Origin: Gudongella sp051744365 | GTDB taxonomy: Bacteria; Bacillota; Clostridia; Tissierellales; Tissierellaceae | DNA length: 64,000 bases | Direction of reading: 5' to 3' | Assembly: GCA_051744365.1 (NCBI GenBank) | Contig: JBNJCX010000005.1 | Location: 1 to 64,000, forward strand | Shown: in pieces, positions 8,971 to 17,985 of the stretch | How the letters are laid out: every line of letters begins with the position of its first letter | Position numbering within the stretch: the stretch's first letter is position 1 | Notes under the pieces: model-generated | Seen by the model: the letters and a program-made list of their open reading frames with translations, nothing else | What the model was told of the DNA's origin: nothing | Database searches by the model: none | Program-made: the position numbers and the translations under genes

Positions 8971-10329
8971 TTGAAACAGACCTTGATACATAAGTTTTAC
9001 TTGAATGAAAAGTATATGGCACTTGATGTCAACAGCGGGTCAGTACATGTTGTTGATGAGCTTGCATACGACATCCTGGACTATCATGGAGCCAAAAGCA
9101 CAGAGGAAATTGTAGCAGCATTAAAGGACAAGTATGATGAAACCAATATAGTTGAAGCCTGCGGAGAGATAGATTATCTTGTGGAAAACGGAATGCTGTT
9201 CTCCGATGCTGAGGATATTGAACACCTTAAATACAATGAAGACAATGTTGTAAAGGCAATGTGTCTGCATGTGGCACATGATTGCAACCTTAAGTGTGAT
9301 TACTGCTTTGCATCCCAGGGTAACTTCAAGGGCGAAAGGTCAATGATGAACCTTGAGACTGGAAAGAAAGCACTTTTATATCTTGCACAGAATTCCGGTA
9401 ATAGGAAAAATCTGGAGGTTGACTTCTTTGGTGGTGAACCATTGATGAATTTTCAGATTGTAAAGGATCTTGTAGCCTACGGAAGAAGCATTGAAAAGGA
9501 ATACAAAAAGAATTTCAGGTTTACTATCACTACCAACGGAGTACTCCTTGATGATGATAAAATTGATTATATAAACGAGAATATGGATAACGTTGTTTTA
9601 AGCCTCGATGGCCGAAAAGAAGTAAATGACGCTATGAGACTTACTGTCAGTGGTGATGGAAGCTATGATGTAATTCTTCCCAATATAAAGAAAATGGTGA
9701 AATCAAGAGGTGACAAGGATTATTACGTCAGGGGAACCTTTACCAGTAAAAATCTTGATTTTGGAAAGGATGCAATAAATTTCCATAATGAAGGCTTTAA
9801 AAAAATCTCCATTGAGCCAGTTGTGGCACCTGAAGAGATGGATTATGCCATTAGGGAAGAGCATATTGATGCAATATTAAAGGAGTATGAAAACTTCTCA
9901 AAAGAGTACATCAGGCTGACTGCTGAGGATAAGGAATTTATGTTCTTTCACTTTATGATTGATCTCGAGCAGGGACCATGCGTGGTAAAGAGAGCCGTGG
10001 GCTGTGGAGCAGGAAGCGAGTATCTGGCTGTAACCCCGGAAGGCGAGCTGTATCCCTGTCACCAGTTTGTGGGTGAGAAGGAATTCCTGTTGGGAACATT
10101 GGAGACGGGAGTAGAGAATACTGAGTTAAGGGACAAGTTTAAGGTTGCCAATGTATATAACAAGGAAGAGTGTAGGAATTGCTGGGCAAGATTCTATTGC
10201 AGTGGAGGTTGTCATGCAAATGCACACTATTCCCATGGTGATATAATGAAGCCCTACGAAATCGGATGTGAGATGGAAAAGAAGCGCATAGAATGCGCAC
10301 TTTCAGTTCTTGCCAATCAAGAGGGTTAG
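8971..10329 (+). CDS. scfB: Radical SAM thioether maturase of SCIFF peptide (SPASM type)
   Basis: A 452-residue maturase expected to install the thioether in the neighbouring precursor. The N-terminal ~85 residues resemble the peptide-recognition (RRE/PqqD-like) domain. The radical SAM cluster motif C105-x3-C109-x2-C112 is clear, followed by FFGGEPLMNF. A cysteine-rich SPASM/twitch end includes VGCGAGSEYLAVTPEGELYPC and CRNCWARFYCSGGCHAN, which would hold auxiliary Fe-S clusters. The TTG start at 8971 follows GAGGAGG. Its end lies 10 bases from secD. Confidence 0.95.
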   Translation: MKQTLIHKFYLNEKYMALDVNSGSVHVVDELAYDILDYHGAKSTEEIVAALKDKYDETNIVEACGEIDYLVENGMLFSDAEDIEHLKYNEDNVVKAMCLHVAHDCNLKCDYCFASQGNFKGERSMMNLETGKKALLYLAQNSGNRKNLEVDFFGGEPLMNFQIVKDLVAYGRSIEKEYKKNFRFTITTNGVLLDDDKIDYINENMDNVVLSLDGRKEVNDAMRLTVSGDGSYDVILPNIKKMVKSRGDKDYYVRGTFTSKNLDFGKDAINFHNEGFKKISIEPVVAPEEMDYAIREEHIDAILKEYENFSKEYIRLTAEDKEFMFFHFMIDLEQGPCVVKRAVGCGAGSEYLAVTPEGELYPCHQFVGEKEFLLGTLETGVENTELRDKFKVANVYNKEECRNCWARFYCSGGCHANAHYSHGDIMKPYEIGCEMEKKRIECALSVLANQEG

Positions 10330-10339
10330 GAGGAAGAGA

Positions 10340-11605
10340 ATGAAATCGAGAAGTATAGCCATACTGGCAGTTATTGTTGCAATAGTTGCAGGACTTGCAT
10401 TATCTGCTATAAACGGAATAAATATCGGAGGAACCCAATACAAGAATGCCAAGGATTCCATACATCTGGGGCTTGACCTTGCTGGTGGGGTATATGTTGT
10501 TCTTGAAGCAGATACTGATGCTACGGGGGAAGAACTCCATAGAATGATGGAAGAAACCAAAGCGATAATAGGACAGCGTGTTGATGGGCTTGGAGTGTCT
10601 GAACCTAATATTGCAATTGAAAATGAAAACAGGATAAGAATAGAACTGGCAGGATTGAGTGACCCTCAAGAGGCAATTGAGTTGATAGGGAAAACTGCTT
10701 TGCTTGAATTCAAGACACCCTCGGGGGAAACTGTTATTACAGGTAGACATATAGCTGATGCAGGTGTAATAATGAATCCCAGGCAGTTTGGCGGAGAAGA
10801 TCCTGTTGTTAACCTAGAGTTCAACGAGGAAGGTACTGAGCTTTTCAGAGAAGCCACAGCAGCTCTGGCTGCTGAAGAAAATCAAATGGATAAAATATTG
10901 TATATTGTATTGGATGGCGCTGTTATTTCAAGCCCAATTGTGGATGAGGTTATAAATGACGGAAGGGCAATAATTACGGGGGGATTTACAGTTGAAAGCG
11001 CAGGGAACCTTGCCACACTTATCAGAGCAGGTGCTCTGCCGGTTGAAATGATTGAATTGCAGACATCTGTAATAGGTCCTACATTGGGACTGGAGGCATA
11101 TGAAAGAAGCATTATGGCTGCTGCTGTCGCACTTTCGCTGATCTTCGCATTTATGATCCTGGTCTATAGGGTCCCTGGTTTTGTAGCTTCAATCGCATTG
11201 ATTGTGTATGTTTTGATTGTAGTGGGGGCAATGGTGGGAATCGGTGTCAAGCTAACACTGCCTGGAATTGCAGGCTTGGTGTTGTCAATTGGAATGGCAG
11301 TGGATGCAAATGTGCTGATATATGAGAGAATTAGGGAAGAAATCCACGAGGGCAAAAGCATTCGTGTATCAATTGATTCCGGATTCAAAAGGGCATTGAC
11401 TTCAATTCTGGATGCCAACATAACAACACTTATTGCTGGCGTTGTGCTATATAACTTCGGTACAGGACCAATAAAAGGATTTGGAGTAACCCTAATGATC
11501 GGTATAGGAGCATCAATGTTGACAGCGATATTCTTTACCAAATATGTTCTGAGATTGATGGCTCACATAACCGGTGGCAAGAATAAGAAGCTCTATGGTG
11601 CATAG
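10340..11605 (+). CDS. secD: Protein translocase subunit SecD
   Basis: Membrane subunit that uses the proton-motive force to complete Sec-dependent export. The 421-residue product has an N-terminal membrane helix, an extracellular P1 region with LGLDLAGGVYVVLE and GLGVSEPNI, and a C-terminal five-helix bundle containing GMAVDANVLIYERIREE. ATG 10340 follows AGGAGGAAGAG; a longer in-frame version overlapping scfB lacks a better ribosome-binding site. secF follows 10 bases later. Confidence 0.96.
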   Translation: MKSRSIAILAVIVAIVAGLALSAINGINIGGTQYKNAKDSIHLGLDLAGGVYVVLEADTDATGEELHRMMEETKAIIGQRVDGLGVSEPNIAIENENRIRIELAGLSDPQEAIELIGKTALLEFKTPSGETVITGRHIADAGVIMNPRQFGGEDPVVNLEFNEEGTELFREATAALAAEENQMDKILYIVLDGAVISSPIVDEVINDGRAIITGGFTVESAGNLATLIRAGALPVEMIELQTSVIGPTLGLEAYERSIMAAAVALSLIFAFMILVYRVPGFVASIALIVYVLIVVGAMVGIGVKLTLPGIAGLVLSIGMAVDANVLIYERIREEIHEGKSIRVSIDSGFKRALTSILDANITTLIAGVVLYNFGTGPIKGFGVTLMIGIGASMLTAIFFTKYVLRLMAHITGGKNKKLYGA

Positions 11606-11615
11606 GAGGATGAAA

Positions 11616-12473
11616 ATGAACATAATAAAAAATAAAAAATACTCATATATGATCTCCCTGGTCATAATCCTCACTGGTCTGGTTATGTTTTTTGTCAATG
11701 GTTTGAATTACGGGATAGATTTTACCGGTGGAACAATGGTGCAGCTTAACATCGGCTCATTTGTAACGGTTGAAGATGCCAGAAATATTATGGATAAATT
11801 TGATGATGATGCCAGCATTATCCATGCAGGACCGGAAAAGCACGAACTTTTCATCAGGAGCTCCCTTGACCTTGGGAATAATGAGATAAATCAGATTGTG
11901 GATGAATTCGTTGAAGAATTTAATATGGACCCAGAAAATTACCAGGCACAGAAATTTGGGGCTTTTATGGGCAAGGAGATCAGAAACAGGGCTATCATAT
12001 CCGTAGGCGTAGCAGCATTGCTGATGCTTGGATATATCAGTTTCAGATTCCAGTTCAAATTCGGAGTGGCTGCAATAGTGGCGCTAATACATGACATACT
12101 AATAGCATTGGCTATATATGCTATTCTAAGACTTCCCGTCAACAGCTCATTTATTGCTGCCATGCTTACAATAGTTGGTTATTCAATAAATGACACTATA
12201 GTTATATTTGACAGAATTAGGGAGGAACTTAAATTCAACGATAAAAAGTCCCTTGAAGAAATCATAGAGGGAAGTGTAAAATTGTCACTAAGGAGAACCA
12301 TAAATACGACCATTACAACTGTAATAGCAGTTGGTTCCCTGTATATTTTGGGTGTTGAGGATGTTAAGGTTTTGGCCTTGCCACTTCTTTTAGGCATGCT
12401 TTCCGGAACTTATTCATCACTGTTTATAGCTACTCCTGTATGGTTTAGCCTAAAAAAGGGTAAAACTATATAA
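11616..12473 (+). CDS. secF: Protein translocase subunit SecF
   Basis: Partner of SecD. The 285-residue product has NGLNYGIDFTGGTMVQL after the first membrane helix and the conserved VGYSINDTIVIFDRIREE in the C-terminal bundle. ATG 11616 is spaced 6 bases from AGGAGG; ATG 11610 directly abuts it. SecDF are separate proteins here, not fused as in some Bacilli. Confidence 0.96.
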   Translation: MNIIKNKKYSYMISLVIILTGLVMFFVNGLNYGIDFTGGTMVQLNIGSFVTVEDARNIMDKFDDDASIIHAGPEKHELFIRSSLDLGNNEINQIVDEFVEEFNMDPENYQAQKFGAFMGKEIRNRAIISVGVAALLMLGYISFRFQFKFGVAAIVALIHDILIALAIYAILRLPVNSSFIAAMLTIVGYSINDTIVIFDRIREELKFNDKKSLEEIIEGSVKLSLRRTINTTITTVIAVGSLYILGVEDVKVLALPLLLGMLSGTYSSLFIATPVWFSLKKGKTI

Positions 12474-12496
12474 AGATTAATTGGGGAGGGAATAGT

Positions 12497-12859
12497 ATGC
12501 AAAAGAGTTTCATATTTATTTTAGTTCTGGCAATTATAATAGGAGTTTTTGCATTAAGCAACAGTGACGTAGTGGAAATAGACTTTGTTTTTACAAGGGT
12601 GATGCTGTCACAGGCTATAGTGATATTTATTTCTGTCTTGCTAGGAGCAGCAGTTGCAACATCCTTCGGCGTAATTAGGGAAATGAATCTCAAGAAACAG
12701 ATCAAGGATCAAAGAAATGCTCTCGAGACGCTTAAATCTGAGAATCAGACTCTTGTTGGAAGAGTGGAAGAAAAGGAAAAACAGTTGAAACTTCTCTATG
12801 GAAGAAATGAGGAATCGCCATCTGAGACAACGGATGACAATGATTTATCTGGATATTAA
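12497..12859 (+). CDS. LapA-domain (DUF1049) membrane protein
   Basis: A 120-residue protein with two membrane helices (about residues 4-20 and 38-58), the loop NSDVVEIDFVF between them, and a cytosolic coiled coil (about 63-100). This is the layout of LapA/DUF1049 proteins, which in Gram-negatives help lipopolysaccharide assembly; in Firmicutes the role is unclear. It is the last gene of the scf-secDF run and is followed by a perfect palindrome terminator. GGGGAGGG precedes ATG 12497. Confidence 0.8.
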   Translation: MQKSFIFILVLAIIIGVFALSNSDVVEIDFVFTRVMLSQAIVIFISVLLGAAVATSFGVIREMNLKKQIKDQRNALETLKSENQTLVGRVEEKEKQLKLLYGRNEESPSETTDDNDLSGY

Positions 12860-12872
12860 GATTATAAAGTGG

Positions 12873-12910
12873 TAGAATTTAGATAATATTATCTAAATTC
12901 TACTATTTTT
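12873..12910 (+). terminator. Rho-independent terminator (perfect 30-base palindrome)
   Basis: Bases 12873-12902 form an exact inverted repeat (TAGAATTTAGATAA and its complement), followed by CTATTTTT. It separates the LapA-domain gene from recJ. Confidence 0.8.
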
Positions 12911-12926
12911 AATTGGAGTGATTTTT

Positions 12927-14705
12927 TTGGAAAAGTGGTTTATTAAAAACAAACTTGGGGATGTAACCAGGACTGCAGTGGAGAATAAAATTTCAGAGCC
13001 TCTGGCAAAACTTCTTATAAATCGAGGATTGACCAGTACGAAAGATATTGACGAATATCTGGAACCCAATATAGACAGACTTCATAATCCTTTGCTATTG
13101 CACGATATGGATGCAGCTGGACGATTGATAAGGGGGAAAATCCAGGAAGGAAAGAAAATCCTTATTGTAGGTGATTTTGACGTGGATGGGATAATGTCCA
13201 CATATATACTCTACAGTGTCCTGAAGAACCTGGGGGCAAAGGTTGAATATACGATTCCGGACAGAATTCAGGATGGATATGGCATAAACAATCAGATTGT
13301 ACTGAATGCAAAGGCATCGGCTGTGGATACAATAATAACATGTGACAATGGAATAGCGGCCTTCGAGGCCATAAAGACAGGCAAGAATATGGGAATGACT
13401 ATGATTATAACCGACCACCACGATATACCTCATGGTGAGAAGAATGGAAAGTCTGTAAGCATAATGCCTGAGGCTGACTGTATAATAAATCCCAAGAAAA
13501 GTATTTGCGAGTATCCGGAAAAGAACCTATGTGGAGCAGGTGTAGCTTTTAAACTTGCAGAGCATTTGGCAGCAGGCTATAAGATAAAAATAGATTCAAA
13601 GCCGTTGCTGGAGATGGTTGCCATAGCTACAATATGTGATGTAGTAGACTTGGTAGGTGAAAACCGAATTTTTGTCACTGAAGGGTTGAAAAGACTGAAC
13701 AACACCTCGAATATGGGATTGAAGGCATTATTCAGTGAATCGGGGCTGGAGGACAAGAAAATCACCGTGTACCATGTGGGATTTGTCATCGGACCTAGTC
13801 TAAATGCTTCCGGAAGACTTGACAGTGCTCTTCTCGGCCTGCAGCTTCTGTTGTCTGAAAATAAATCAGAAGCAACTGAAATCGCCATGAAGCTTAGAAA
13901 ACTCAATGAACAAAGGAAAAATCTAACTGAAAAAGGAACTACGGAAATTGATGCAATGGTAGAAAGAGAATATAAGACACACAAGGTGCTTGTGGCTTAT
14001 TCCCCTGAAATACACGAAAGTGTTGCAGGAATCATTGCAGGCAGGATAAAAGATAAGTATAATAGACCTACGATAGTTCTTACCAGGGGTAGAGAAGGTG
14101 TAAAAGGCTCTGGCAGGTCCATAGAGAACTATCATATATTTGAAGAATTATCAAAATGCAAGGCTCTACTTGGAAAATTTGGTGGCCATCCAATGGCAGC
14201 AGGCCTTTCCCTTGAGGAGCAGAATATTGGTAAATTGAGAGAATGTCTGAATCGCAATACAATTTTAAAGAATGAAGACCTTATTCGAAGGGTATATATA
14301 GATATGGTGATTTCACTGGATAGGATAAGCTACGGATTTATTGAGGATATCTCAAGGTTGGAACCATTCGGCAAAGGTAATCCAAAGCCTGCCTTTGGAC
14401 TCAAGGGTCTTAATCTTTCAAAGGCTTCTGTTCTTGGGGCCAAAAGAAATGTTGTAAAATTAGCTTTCAGCAATTCAGCGCCCGACCAGTCAGAAGCAAT
14501 TATATTCTGTGATGGTGACAAGTGGCTGGAAGAGGTTGAGTATAACTACGGTTCGAAGGAAAAGCAGAAGCTTTTGTCAGGAATAGCAAACAACATCATG
14601 CTGGATGTAATCTATTATCCTTCTGTAAACGAATACATGGGAAGATCTTCCATACAAATTGTTATAAATAACTATCGATTCGATAGATCCAGACCAAGAG
14701 GGTGA
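12927..14705 (+). CDS. recJ: Single-stranded-DNA-specific exonuclease RecJ
   Basis: 5'-3' ssDNA exonuclease for recombination and repair. The 592-residue product has the DHH phosphoesterase motifs GDFDVDGIMSTYIL, CDNGI and ITDHHD, and the DHHA1 part with ASGRLDSA, AGRIKDKYNRPTIVL and KFGGHPMAAGLSL. TTG 12927 is preferred because GTG 12918 lies within the Shine-Dalgarno GGAGTG; the alternative adds only three residues. relA begins 4 bases after the stop. Confidence 0.94.
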   Translation: MEKWFIKNKLGDVTRTAVENKISEPLAKLLINRGLTSTKDIDEYLEPNIDRLHNPLLLHDMDAAGRLIRGKIQEGKKILIVGDFDVDGIMSTYILYSVLKNLGAKVEYTIPDRIQDGYGINNQIVLNAKASAVDTIITCDNGIAAFEAIKTGKNMGMTMIITDHHDIPHGEKNGKSVSIMPEADCIINPKKSICEYPEKNLCGAGVAFKLAEHLAAGYKIKIDSKPLLEMVAIATICDVVDLVGENRIFVTEGLKRLNNTSNMGLKALFSESGLEDKKITVYHVGFVIGPSLNASGRLDSALLGLQLLLSENKSEATEIAMKLRKLNEQRKNLTEKGTTEIDAMVEREYKTHKVLVAYSPEIHESVAGIIAGRIKDKYNRPTIVLTRGREGVKGSGRSIENYHIFEELSKCKALLGKFGGHPMAAGLSLEEQNIGKLRECLNRNTILKNEDLIRRVYIDMVISLDRISYGFIEDISRLEPFGKGNPKPAFGLKGLNLSKASVLGAKRNVVKLAFSNSAPDQSEAIIFCDGDKWLEEVEYNYGSKEKQKLLSGIANNIMLDVIYYPSVNEYMGRSSIQIVINNYRFDRSRPRG

Positions 14706-14709
14706 GACT

Positions 14710-16872
14710 ATGCTAGAGAATTTATTGATGAGAATTGAACAATATAATCCACAGGCCGACATGGAATTGATAATCAAGGCATACAATTTTGCAGAGTCTG
14801 CCCATGAAGGACAAGTGAGAAATTCAGGTGAAAAATATTTTGTTCATCCTGTCCATGTTGCTATGCTCCTTGCCGATCTAAGTATGGATACACCTACAAT
14901 AATTGCAGGACTTCTCCACGATGTAATTGAAGATACCAATGTGAGTTATGACAAGATCAAGGAGGAATTTGGCGAAGAGGTTGCCGATCTGGTCGATGGT
15001 GTAACAAAATTGAAAAAGCTTCACTACAAGACCAAACAGGAAAACCAGGCTGAGAATCTCAGAAAAATGGTCATAGCTATGGCAAAGGATATACGTGTGA
15101 TTATTGTCAAGCTTGCCGATAGACTTCACAATATGAGAACCCTCGAGTATATGACTGATGATAAGAAAAAGGAAAAAGCGTTGGAAACCCTTGAAATATA
15201 TGCTCCTATAGCTCACAGGCTAGGGATATCCAAGATAAAGTGGGAATTGGAGGACTTGTCTTTAAGGTATCTTGACCCTGAAAACTATTACGACCTGGTT
15301 GAGAAGGTATCAAAGAGAAGACTTGAAAGAGAGGCCTATATAGATCAGATAATAGGCGTTTTGCATGAAAAGCTCGATGATATGAATCTCAAGGCTGAAA
15401 TAAATGGAAGGCCAAAGAATTTCTACAGCATATATAAGAAAATGATGTATCAGGGCAAGGCTTTCGAGCAGATATATGATTTAACAGCTGTTAGAATATT
15501 AGTTGATAATATAAAGGACTGTTACGGAGCCCTTGGGATTGTCCATACTCTATGGAAGCCACTGCCGGGAAGATTCAAGGATTACGTGGCTATGCCCAAG
15601 CCAAACATGTACCAGTCACTTCATACAACAGTAATGGGCAATAAAGGTGAGATTTTTGAAGTCCAGATAAGAACCTATGATATGCACAGAACTGCTGAAT
15701 ACGGAATAGCAGCACACTGGAAATACAAGGAAGATAATTTCAAGACAGACAGTTTTGATGACAAGCTAACTTGGTTGAGACAACTGATGGAATGGCAAAG
15801 TGATCTTAATGATCCCAAGGAATTCATGGAAGCCTTGAAGATTGACTTCTTTACAGACGAGGTATTCGTATTTACACCAAAAGGTGATGTTATTAATCTT
15901 CCTGATGGTTCGACTCCAATCGACTTTGCTTACCGCGTCCATACAGATGTTGGTAATAAATGTGTCGGAGCAAAGGTCGATAACAGAATTGTACCATTGA
16001 ATCATAAGCTCAGAAACGGTAATATAGTTGAAATAATAACAAGTTCAAACAGCAGCGGTCCCAGCAGGGACTGGTTAAAGATTGTTAAGAGTAATCAGGC
16101 TAAAACCAAGATCAAGCAATTCTATAAAGTAAAGGAAAGAGACAAAAATATTTCCAAGGGCAAGGAATACCTGGAAAAAGAGATTAAAAGATTAGGCTAC
16201 AAACCATCGGTGATTTTGAAGGATGAATGGCTTAAAAATATTGCTACAAAGGTGAGCATCAACTCAATAGAGGATTTGTACGCATCCATTGGGTATGGAA
16301 GCATAACGATGAATCAGGTGATAAATAAACTCAAAGAGATGTATAGTGAGCATTTCAAGCCAGAAGAAAAGGATATAGTCGAAAGCAATATACAGAAAAC
16401 CTCAAGGAAAGCAAAACCAAAGCAAACACAGGGGATTAGAGTCAAGGGAATCGATAATATCAAAGTCAGGTTTTCAAAGTGCTGCAACCCTGTACCTGGA
16501 GATGATATAGTTGGTTTTATAACCAGAGGAAGAGGAGTATCGATTCATAGGAAGGATTGCCCAAACATCAAGTCCGAACTCACAGAAGAGGAAAGACTAA
16601 TAGAAGTATCCTGGGATTTCGAGAAGAAGTCATCATATAATGCCGAAATTCAGGTCAAAGCAGCTGACAGACCAGGATTATTGGCAGAAATAGCTCTTAA
16701 GATAAATGATGCCAATATTGGACTGGTTTCATTGAACGCAAGAACAAACAAGGACAAATTAGTAATCATAACCATGGTACTTGAAATACATGACAAGGAG
16801 CAGCTTATCGATTTGATGAAAAAGGTAAGAAAGATAGGAAATGTATTTGAAGTATACAGAGTGACAGCATAA
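14710..16872 (+). CDS. relA: Bifunctional (p)ppGpp synthetase/hydrolase RelA/Rsh
   Basis: Stringent-response enzyme. The 720-residue long RSH protein has an HD hydrolase domain (HPVHVAMLLADL and AGLLHDVIEDT, with HD intact, so hydrolysis is expected), a synthetase domain (GRPKNFYSIYKKM and MPKPNMYQSLHTTV), a TGS domain (VFVFTPKGDVINLPDG), a conserved-cysteine region (FSKCCNPVPGDDIVGF) and a C-terminal ACT domain. It sits between recJ and dtd in the usual Firmicute order. Confidence 0.96.
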   Translation: MLENLLMRIEQYNPQADMELIIKAYNFAESAHEGQVRNSGEKYFVHPVHVAMLLADLSMDTPTIIAGLLHDVIEDTNVSYDKIKEEFGEEVADLVDGVTKLKKLHYKTKQENQAENLRKMVIAMAKDIRVIIVKLADRLHNMRTLEYMTDDKKKEKALETLEIYAPIAHRLGISKIKWELEDLSLRYLDPENYYDLVEKVSKRRLEREAYIDQIIGVLHEKLDDMNLKAEINGRPKNFYSIYKKMMYQGKAFEQIYDLTAVRILVDNIKDCYGALGIVHTLWKPLPGRFKDYVAMPKPNMYQSLHTTVMGNKGEIFEVQIRTYDMHRTAEYGIAAHWKYKEDNFKTDSFDDKLTWLRQLMEWQSDLNDPKEFMEALKIDFFTDEVFVFTPKGDVINLPDGSTPIDFAYRVHTDVGNKCVGAKVDNRIVPLNHKLRNGNIVEIITSSNSSGPSRDWLKIVKSNQAKTKIKQFYKVKERDKNISKGKEYLEKEIKRLGYKPSVILKDEWLKNIATKVSINSIEDLYASIGYGSITMNQVINKLKEMYSEHFKPEEKDIVESNIQKTSRKAKPKQTQGIRVKGIDNIKVRFSKCCNPVPGDDIVGFITRGRGVSIHRKDCPNIKSELTEEERLIEVSWDFEKKSSYNAEIQVKAADRPGLLAEIALKINDANIGLVSLNARTNKDKLVIITMVLEIHDKEQLIDLMKKVRKIGNVFEVYRVTA

Positions 16873-16885
16873 AGGAGGTCAATGA

Positions 16886-17335
16886 ATGAGGGCGGTTGTT
16901 CAGAGAATTACATCCGGAAGGGTTCTTGTAAATGACGAGGTTGTGGGAGAAATAGGAAATGGTCTATTGGTTTACCTAGGTGTAGGTGGAAATGATACTG
17001 ATTCTGACCTTGAATATATGGTAAATAAAATTACAGGACTTCGAATCTTCGAGGATGAAAATGAAAAGATGAATCTTTCAGTACAGGATGTTGAAGGAGA
17101 AATACTCGCAATATCTCAGTTCACACTTTATGGTGATGCCAGGAAGGGCAAACGTCCAAGTTTTACCGATGCGGCTTCACCGGATATGGGAGATGATTTT
17201 TATAAAAAGTTTATTCAAAAAACAAGCGAAATGGGAATTAATACACAATCAGGTGTTTTCGGAGCACATATGAAGGTAGATTATGTCAATGATGGCCCTG
17301 TTACAATTCTATTGGATAGCTCCAAGCAATTTTAA
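16886..17335 (+). CDS. dtd: D-aminoacyl-tRNA deacylase
   Basis: Removes D-amino acids mischarged onto tRNA. The 149-residue length is normal. The family motifs SQFTLYGDARKGKRPSF and, near the end, NDGPVTILLDS (Gly-cisPro) are intact. AAGGAGGT precedes ATG 16886, 13 bases after relA. The next gene starts 15 bases later, so it is cotranscribed. Confidence 0.96.
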   Translation: MRAVVQRITSGRVLVNDEVVGEIGNGLLVYLGVGGNDTDSDLEYMVNKITGLRIFEDENEKMNLSVQDVEGEILAISQFTLYGDARKGKRPSFTDAASPDMGDDFYKKFIQKTSEMGINTQSGVFGAHMKVDYVNDGPVTILLDSSKQF

Positions 17336-17350
17336 GGAGGAAGAGGATCA

Positions 17351-17980
17351 ATGATGATAAAGAGACTACAGGCCGGAATATATGCAGCCAACTGCTATAT
17401 CATCCATTCTGAGGATGGATATTCAGTTGTGGTTGATCCAGCTGGCGATGTTAGTGACATAATGGCTTATATTGGCGACAATAACCTTAAGGTGGAGGCA
17501 ATCATACTGACTCATGGACATGGTGACCATATAGGAGGAGTTGTAGAATTAAGAAATAAACTGAAGGTACCAGTTATGGTTCATGCGGATGATGAAGACA
17601 TGTTAAAGGATGGGAATTTAAACCTTTCAAGCTCAATGGCAATGGGAGATGTGAGCTTTGAACCTGACAGGTTACTTCAGGATGGGGATATTGTAACAAT
17701 CGGAAAAAAGGAATTAAAGATAATTCATACTCCAGGGCATACAAAGGGAGGCATATCCCTGCTGGTTGAAGATATTCTTGTTACAGGTGATACATTGTTC
17801 CAGGGTTCAATAGGCAGGACTGACCTTTATGGAGGAGATTTTGACACACTGATGGATAGTATAATTAACAAGCTTATGGTTCTTCCTGATGAAACAAAAA
17901 TATATCCGGGACACGGAGCTCACTCATCCATCGGAGCTGAAAAAATGAAAAACCCTTTTATAAAGGGTAGATTAGAGTGA
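17351..17980 (+). CDS. Metallo-beta-lactamase fold hydrolase (glyoxalase II-like)
   Basis: A 209-residue hydrolase with the zinc motif THGHGDHIGG, a second His in TPGHTKGG, the metal Asp in VTGDTLFQGSIGRTD and the last His in YPGHG. This is the short MBL/glyoxalase II-like family found in the relA-dtd-hemZ neighbourhood of Clostridia. The real substrate is unknown. AAGGAGGAAGAGG precedes ATG 17351. The stop nearly abuts hemZ. Confidence 0.88.
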   Translation: MMIKRLQAGIYAANCYIIHSEDGYSVVVDPAGDVSDIMAYIGDNNLKVEAIILTHGHGDHIGGVVELRNKLKVPVMVHADDEDMLKDGNLNLSSSMAMGDVSFEPDRLLQDGDIVTIGKKELKIIHTPGHTKGGISLLVEDILVTGDTLFQGSIGRTDLYGGDFDTLMDSIINKLMVLPDETKIYPGHGAHSSIGAEKMKNPFIKGRLE

Positions 17981-17985
17981 TAAAA

